Shown here: one piece after another, positions 14,679-18,258 of the stretch
How positions within the stretch are numbered: position 1 is the stretch's first letter
Layout of the letters: each line of letters starts with the position of its first letter
Assembly (NCBI GenBank): GCA_029940115.1
Contig: JAOZRQ010000063.1
Span: forward strand, 1-18,258
DNA: 18,258 nucleotides
From: Desulfobacterales bacterium
Lineage (GTDB): Bacteria; Desulfobacterota; Desulfobacteria; Desulfobacterales; 4be13
Reading direction: 5' to 3'
The notes under the pieces: generated by a model
Told to the model about the DNA's origin: nothing
Databases searched by the model: none
What the model saw: only the letters and a program-made list of their open reading frames with translations
Made by a program: the position numbers and the translations under genes

Positions 14679-14707
14679 TACATAATATATATGAAAGCGG
14701 ATGTCAA
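14679..14707 (-). promoter_or_regulatory. Possible sigma70 promoter for the PhnD-like operon
   Basis: On the minus strand, TTGACA (14707-14702) is a perfect -35 box. With a 17-nt spacer, the -10 position is TATGTA (14684-14679), a poor match, within a TA-rich stretch that also offers alternatives at other spacings. It would leave a leader of roughly 240 nt containing the hexamer array. The long leader and weak -10 keep confidence low. Confidence 0.3.
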
Positions 14708-14744
14708 GTCAGAGAAGAAAAAAATGCCGGATCGGTTGACGAAT

Positions 14745-15037
14745 TGCGGCATCGGGCAGAGAAGGCCGGGAACAGGTCACTGAGATGGTGTTCAATGTCA
14801 ATCAGACCGATCAGGCCAATGCGCACAGGACCGTTCCAATTCGATCAGAATGTCCAAGTCGCTGTCCGGGCGTTGCTCATTGCGAACATAAGAGCCGAAT
14901 ATCCCAACTTGGCTGACACCATATTTGTGACGGAGGCCGGCTTTCTGAGCCGATATCTCCGGCAATTTTTTCAGATAGTTGGAAAACGCCCGTCCAGACT
15001 TGCCGACGCTTTCCGGCAGGTATAATATCTCAGCCTG
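14745..15037 (-). pseudogene. MNT nucleotidyltransferase (MntA-like antitoxin), frameshifted
   Basis: The minus frame reads KAGLRHKYGVSQVGIFGSYV then RNEQRPDSDLDILIELE, which is the minimal nucleotidyltransferase motif GSY-x(9)-DSDLD. After this, the frame hits a stop at 14798. The next family segment, PVRIGLIGLIDIEHHLSDLF, continues in a shifted frame from about 14830. A single indel near 14830 would reunite them. MNT proteins usually pair with HEPN toxins as antitoxins that AMPylate the toxin; no HEPN gene is seen. It lacks a clear start codon and ribosome site. Confidence 0.65.
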
Positions 15038-15097
15038 TCAGGCCTAATTTGTCTCTCCGTGCTGTGTCCCGGGGTCTCAGAAAGACGGACATCCGCA

Positions 15098-15331
15098 TCA
15101 GGGAGAGCCTCCTGTCCGAAATTGCGGGTTACGTTCTGAATTTTCTGTCTCATAATTCAATTCCTTTTCCATTCTTTCATTAAATGAAGGAGTATCTTTC
15201 CAAGTGTCTTTTAATATCGTTCTGGCCGAAGCCGGCTCATCCGCCAAATAATTTATCGGGATTTGAAGGTCTTCAAACAACGCCTTCAATGCCAGTAAAA
15301 AATCTCTTTTATTGAATATGGTCAAATCCAC
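15098..15331 (-). CDS. Small hypothetical protein, possibly a truncated N-terminus
   Basis: This is a 77-aa frame: MDLTIFNKRDFLLALKALFE, DLQIPINYLADEPASARTIL, KDTWKDTPSFNERMEK and a low-complexity tail rich in E and N. I do not recognise the family. It begins 17 nt after the receiver-like ORF in the same orientation and looks like the N-terminal part of a longer protein cut off at the tail, where the sequence becomes unlike a folded domain. In comparable loci the gene after the ATPase and receiver would be a helicase or nuclease, but no such motif is present. No strong ribosome site is seen. Confidence 0.4.
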   Translation of the reverse strand: MDLTIFNKRDFLLALKALFEDLQIPINYLADEPASARTILKDTWKDTPSFNERMEKELNYETENSERNPQFRTGGSP

Positions 15332-15347
15332 TTTTTTAAATCACCTT

Positions 15348-15620
15348 TTATACTGTCCGGGCATCTTTTGTCATTTTTTCAAAATCGAAATCTTTTTGAG
15401 AAAAAATATTTACGAACCAAAATTTCCGGTTTGGTATCCTTCCCGGAAATTTTGGACATGATTTATCGCTTAATTCTTCGCCGGAAATGAATGCGTCCAT
15501 TGTCGGATATTCATCATCTACAAGTGTTACCGTCCGGATTGGTTTAATAAATGTTTCTTCAATAAAATCCGTGTAACATTTTTCAGGGCGATTCAATTTT
15601 TCATCAACCGTATTATTCAT
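15348..15620 (-). CDS. Truncated receiver-like protein
   Basis: This 90-aa protein has KPIRTVTLVDDEYPTMDAFI at about residues 26-45. The T-L-V-D-D-E strand is the acidic pocket of a response-regulator receiver. What follows (GEELSDKSCPKFPGR) does not match the phospho-acceptor Asp strand or the conserved Thr/Lys, and total length is below the 120 residues of a full receiver. It starts inside the end of the preceding frame (ATGAATAA overlap at 15613-15620), so it was coupled to the GHKL-kinase-like gene. It is probably an internally deleted partner of that ATPase. Confidence 0.5.
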   Translation of the reverse strand: MNNTVDEKLNRPEKCYTDFIEETFIKPIRTVTLVDDEYPTMDAFISGEELSDKSCPKFPGRIPNRKFWFVNIFSQKDFDFEKMTKDARTV

Positions 15621-15828
15621 ATTTTATCCCATTCATTTCCAAAACAAAGTTGGCACCATTTAAAATTTGCTTTTCTTTTATCGTTTCATACCGAATCTTA
15701 TGCCCCCCGGCTTGGAGGTTGTTTCTGCATAAATATAATCCTACACCTCGCCCGCCTCTTTGGTTGGAGTCGCTGAATATTTTCAATATCCTGTTTTTCA
15801 AACTCTTCATCCATTCGTTCCAAAACAT
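15613..15828 (-). pseudogene. GHKL ATPase C-terminal module (histidine-kinase-like G2 box)
   Basis: The frame carries SNQRGGRGVGLYLCRNNLQA then GGHKI and NGANFVLEM. GRGVGLYLC is the G2 box of a histidine-kinase-type GHKL domain. The upstream fragment at 15698-16400 ends in DIEN just before this, and adding one base near 15780 joins them as DIENIFSDSNQRGGRG. The N box and DxGxG box expected before G2 are not seen, so an internal deletion is likely too. It is the C-terminal part of the broken two-GHKL protein that starts at 17193. Confidence 0.6.
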
Positions 15829-16400
15829 ATGCCAGCTCTATTCTCTCAAATCGAAGATCTTCTAATAAATCTGACATTGCATTATGAAAGGCTTTGTTCC
15901 TTTCCTCGACCAGTTGATTAAACCTGTTCAATTCTTCCTGGAGTACTTTACGCCCTTCCTTTGACCACTTCCGTATTCTGCTTTGCAGATGGCCGACTTT
16001 ACTTCTGAAGACGCTTTGGGCAATATCGGAATCGGAAGTTTTGTTAAATTTTTCCAAAGCCGCGTTAGCAGAACTGTCAAGTTGCTTGACAAGTTTCTTT
16101 GCGGTGAGTTCCTGTTCACGATACATTCGATACTCTTTTTCAATACTACCCAAGCCGCTGGGCACAGGGCTTAAAGAGAAATTGGATAGTTTGAAAATAT
16201 AATCTCCGATCTTATTTTTAAGATCCCGAGCGGTTTCTGTTGAATCGAAATATGACTCCTCCTGAATTTGTTCATGCAGAGCAATGAGTTCGGACAAAGT
16301 ATCGGACAACTCTTTTTGATTCTTTTTTATAGAAGCTTTTATTCGTTTTCTTGCTTTTTGAAGTAGTTTTTTTCGGTCCTGCTCTGCTTTTTGCTGATAT
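15698..16400 (-). pseudogene. Coiled-coil middle segment of the broken GHKL ATPase
   Basis: This open frame extends from about 16400 and reads YQQKAEQDRKKLLQKARKRI, then KELSDTLSELIALHEQIQEE and further charged helices (RKWSKEGRKVLQEELNRFNQ), a strong coiled-coil. There is no true start: the best candidate is TTG at 16309, inside the helix. A missing base near 16400 separates it from the upstream GHKL frame (EFD / YQQK), and a second near 15780 separates it from the C-terminal G2-box segment. I therefore treat it as the middle of a single protein and not as an independent gene. Confidence 0.6.
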
Positions 16401-17193
16401 CAAACTCTCTTGCCGCATCAATAACGGGCCTTCTCAATTGACCGTTCCAGGCAATCACGGAAGTTGTGAAATCGGTTATTTCAGGTTCTCCTTGTTTGGC
16501 GAACGGATCGATAAAATTGGACAATGTTTGAATAAAAATTTCTTTCGCCTTTGCTTCAGGGCCTTCGGATTCGGAAATGGCATCAAAGGACAACTGAGCT
16601 ATAAGATCGTCATGCAGGCCTGCCATAAACATTGCAGTGCCTTTCAGAGATTTATCCGTCCAAACATCCCAAACTGACAGATGCCTTTCAAAAAATGAGT
16701 CGTTAACAACTGTTTCTTCAATTTTCTTTTTGGTTGATTCCTTATTCTCTTTTTGTTCAAACTCTTCGTACAATTTCCATCCGGTTTCAAGTCTCGTATC
16801 TCTTTCAGCATTGTCGCCATCTCCCCAAAGATTTCCCATCAGTTTGTCGAACAATGAAGGCAAATGGTCGAATATCTCGTTTTTGTTTTTAAATTCGACC
16901 ATTGGAACTTGAATGTCATTGAGCATTAGAAATGGATTTTCAAAAAGTCTCCAGTCGAGTAGTGTCGCTGTGAAAGGATAATCTTTACGTTTCGATATGA
17001 GCAGTAATAAATGACCGAGAGCCGCGCAGGATAATCGGCCGATCCCTTTTTGGCCTTGTCTGGGCCTAAAATCCAAACCATCACGGTCTTCCTTTGAAAT
17101 ATCCTCTTCCCTGGCTTTGGATTCTGTACCAATTATAAGCCATTTTTCTTCAAGCTCTTTCCGGTTCATGCCGTGACCGTCAAGTGCTTTTGG
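16339..17193 (-). pseudogene. GHKL (MutL/MORC-type) ATPase fragment with G1 and G2 boxes
   Basis: The frame contains DGHGM (17181-17167), a G1 box, followed by ELEEKWLIIGTESK and GQKGIGRLSCAALG, the lid/G2 loop of MutL-, Hsp90- or MORC-like GHKL ATPases. The usual N box helix (E..DN...A) is missing because the frame begins abruptly at P-K-A-L-D-G-H-G-M, directly against the end of the methyltransferase gene. An ATG at 17169 could allow translation of a truncated 276-aa product lacking the Mg2+-binding helix. This type of ATPase is found in restriction-modification-like systems with a C5 methyltransferase (MORC-related, described by Iyer, Abhiman and Aravind). It runs on, after one indel, into the coiled-coil segment. 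Confidence 0.65.
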
Positions 17194-17798
17194 GGGGCCA
17201 AGCGGTATATTTTGACCTAATATCCGTTCTTACGCCCAGAATAAAAACCCGGATCCTGTTTTGCGGAACACCAAAATCCTTAGCGTTGAGTTTGTCCGGA
17301 CCGACGAGTTTGTATCCGTTTCTTCTGCTCAGGTTCTCAAATTTTTGCAGATATGGTTCATGGCATTTCCATAATAGACCGGGAACATTTTCTACCAAAA
17401 ATACTTTGGGCCGAAGTTCCCGAACAAAATCAAAATAACGGATCAGCAAACTGTTCCTCGGATCGTTAACGCCTTTTCCCTTTATTCTGTGTCTTGAAAA
17501 GCCTTGGCATGGAGGGCCTCCGATTAATAAATCCAATTCTTGTTGTTTAAAGTTCATCCATTAATATAGTTGGAGGTAAGTTTGTTATATCTACATTATA
17601 CAATCTTGTAATGGGGCTTTTTTTATTGATTATATTTTTTCTATAAGTTTTACAGGAATCCTGATCTGTTTCCACTGCAGCCAACAAATTTATTCCTAAA
17701 TTGACGGCGGCCAATGACAATCCGCCAGCACCGGAGAAAAGATCTATTGCACTGATTCTGTTTTCAAAATGATTTTTCATTTGATTGCCTGCTTTCAC
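17180..17798 (-). pseudogene. C5-cytosine DNA methyltransferase, frameshifted and truncated
   Basis: Two frames together give a Dcm-type enzyme: motif I DLFSGAGGLS (frame 17547-17798), then motif IV GGPPCQGFSRHR with the catalytic Cys, ENVPG (motif VI) and DFGVPQNRIRVFILG (motif VIII) in frame 17180-17557. Removing one T from the TTT near 17555 joins them as DELKQQELDLLIGGPPC. The frame then stops at AWPPKST, losing the target recognition domain and motifs IX-X. Catalysis is not expected. The likely start is ATG 17780 (MKNHF) or 17798. The gene directly abuts a GHKL ATPase fragment, suggesting a deletion between them. Confidence 0.8.
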
Positions 17799-17938
17799 AA
17801 AAAAACGCCGTCCGCTTACAATTCTTTCCGAAGTGCCTTTAATTCGATCTGTTTGCTCGGAATGCCCATTCTATGTCAGTCGTTTCGTCTCTTGGCAACC
17901 ATGTGTGCGGATTTTGGAACGGCATGGCAGATAATTTC

Positions 17939-18070
17939 TTAAATCTTAAACTTGTCATAGTCCTTTTCACTCATGGCAAAATCCGGTTCTACGATTTTTA
18001 CTTCTTCGTAGGTGAGGTTGTAGAGTTTACAGATACAGACCATGATATCTTCATGAAAATAAGCTTTGTT
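17939..18070 (-). pseudogene. Possible C-terminus of a DNA methyltransferase
   Basis: The minus frame ending at TAA 17939-17941 reads AYFHEDIMVCICKLYNLTYE followed by EVKIVEPDFAMSEKDYDKF. The I-x-x-x-V-C-x-L-Y-x-L-T-x-E-E-V-K-I-V pattern resembles the C-terminal tail of N6-adenine methyltransferases of Eco57I-like type II systems. In the preceding frame, EHYYITGKIIASNERRTK would join to it if one base were added near 18065, so it too is frameshifted. It ends about 140 nt upstream of the Dcm gene. The catalytic NPPY part is not in the window. The assignment is tentative. Confidence 0.35.
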
Positions 18071-18079
18071 CGGCGCTCA

Positions 18080-18258
18080 TTTGATGCAATGATTTTCCCC
18101 GTAATGTAATAATGTTCAGTAAATTATTTTGCTCAGGAACGCCAAATTGACGACACGCATCACGATATAATATCTGTAACGAGTCAAAAGCTTTTCGGTC
18201 AGGCCTCCGAGTTCCATTATCATCAATACTCAGTTGTTCACAATTACAACAATGGAGC
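18080..18258 (-). CDS. Unidentified partial reading frame at window edge
   Basis: An uninterrupted minus frame enters at the window end and reads LHCCNCEQLSIDDNGTRRPD, then RKAFDSLQILYRDACRQFGV and PEQNNLLN before drifting into a stop about 20 codons later. I do not recognise it. The CxxC near the edge suggests a metal site. It may be the upstream part of the methyltransferase-like gene or another broken gene. The 5' end is outside the window. Confidence 0.25.

Noticed and set aside
14427..14679. Small frames through the hexamer array, giving S-S-S or N-L-N-L peptides
   Set aside because: Low-complexity readings of a microsatellite without a ribosome site.
17801..17930. Very short minus frames between the methyltransferase genes, including MGIPSKQIELKALRKEL
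   Set aside because: Only 17-30 codons, no strong ribosome site and no recognisable family; cannot be told from chance.
17873..18109. Plus-strand 78-codon frame near the right end
   Set aside because: It is opposite a minus-strand methyltransferase-like fragment and has no motif or credible start signal.

Overview
The window looks like an accessory, partly decaying stretch of a Gram-negative-type bacterial chromosome. Almost every credible gene is on the minus strand, so gene order below runs from high to low coordinates. The intact genes combine clear Shine-Dalgarno sites with one- and two-component style signalling, an SSS symporter and a dense load of short palindromic repeats. This resembles large-genome, repeat-rich Desulfobacterota (Desulfonema-like sulfate reducers), but that is a recollection-based inference; there is no rRNA or other phylogenetic marker here.

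Region 1 (1-3350): an apparent four-gene signalling operon: a GAF-domain protein, a divergent protein kinase-like protein, a UspA-family protein and a second, paralogous kinase-like protein. A 26-bp perfect inverted repeat lies before the last gene. Region 2 (3350-5270): a broken radical-SAM-like gene, a truncated RelE-type toxin beside a roughly 120-bp inverted-repeat element, and an intact UPF0175 antitoxin/PIN-domain (DUF3368) toxin pair. Region 3 (5280-6160): a palindromic repeat cluster followed by an approximately 735-bp group II intron whose reverse transcriptase ORF is reduced to a short N-terminal stub joined to its end. Region 4 (6230-8527): a P-loop NTPase of about 450 aa, followed by a small effector-like protein that was once fused to a WD40 domain. 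Both genes carry short tandem duplications that break the frame. Region 5 (8520-8925): five copies of a 46-bp double-palindrome repeat.

Region 6 (8931-14427): the best-preserved part, a probable operon. It encodes a PhnD-like periplasmic binding protein, a membrane sensor with a SpoIIE/PP2C phosphatase output, a GalT-like HIT-superfamily protein and an SSS-family sodium:solute symporter. A hexamer repeat and a possible promoter lie upstream. The first two genes overlap by 4 nt, so a binding protein feeding a sensor phosphatase is a reasonable hypothesis.

Region 7 (14745-18258): a graveyard of defence-type genes. It holds a frameshifted MNT nucleotidyltransferase, a small orphan ORF, a truncated receiver-like protein, and a broken two-GHKL-domain ATPase. 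It also holds a truncated, frameshifted cytosine-5 DNA methyltransferase and, at the edge, what may be the C-terminus of another methyltransferase. Reading through the single-base indels rebuilds recognisable proteins. The arrangement suggests a decayed restriction-modification-like system with a GHKL/MORC-type ATPase and a receiver-like partner. That system, the ORF-less intron, the NTPase/WD40 pair and the paired kinase operon are the most interesting items. I cannot show that any is undescribed.
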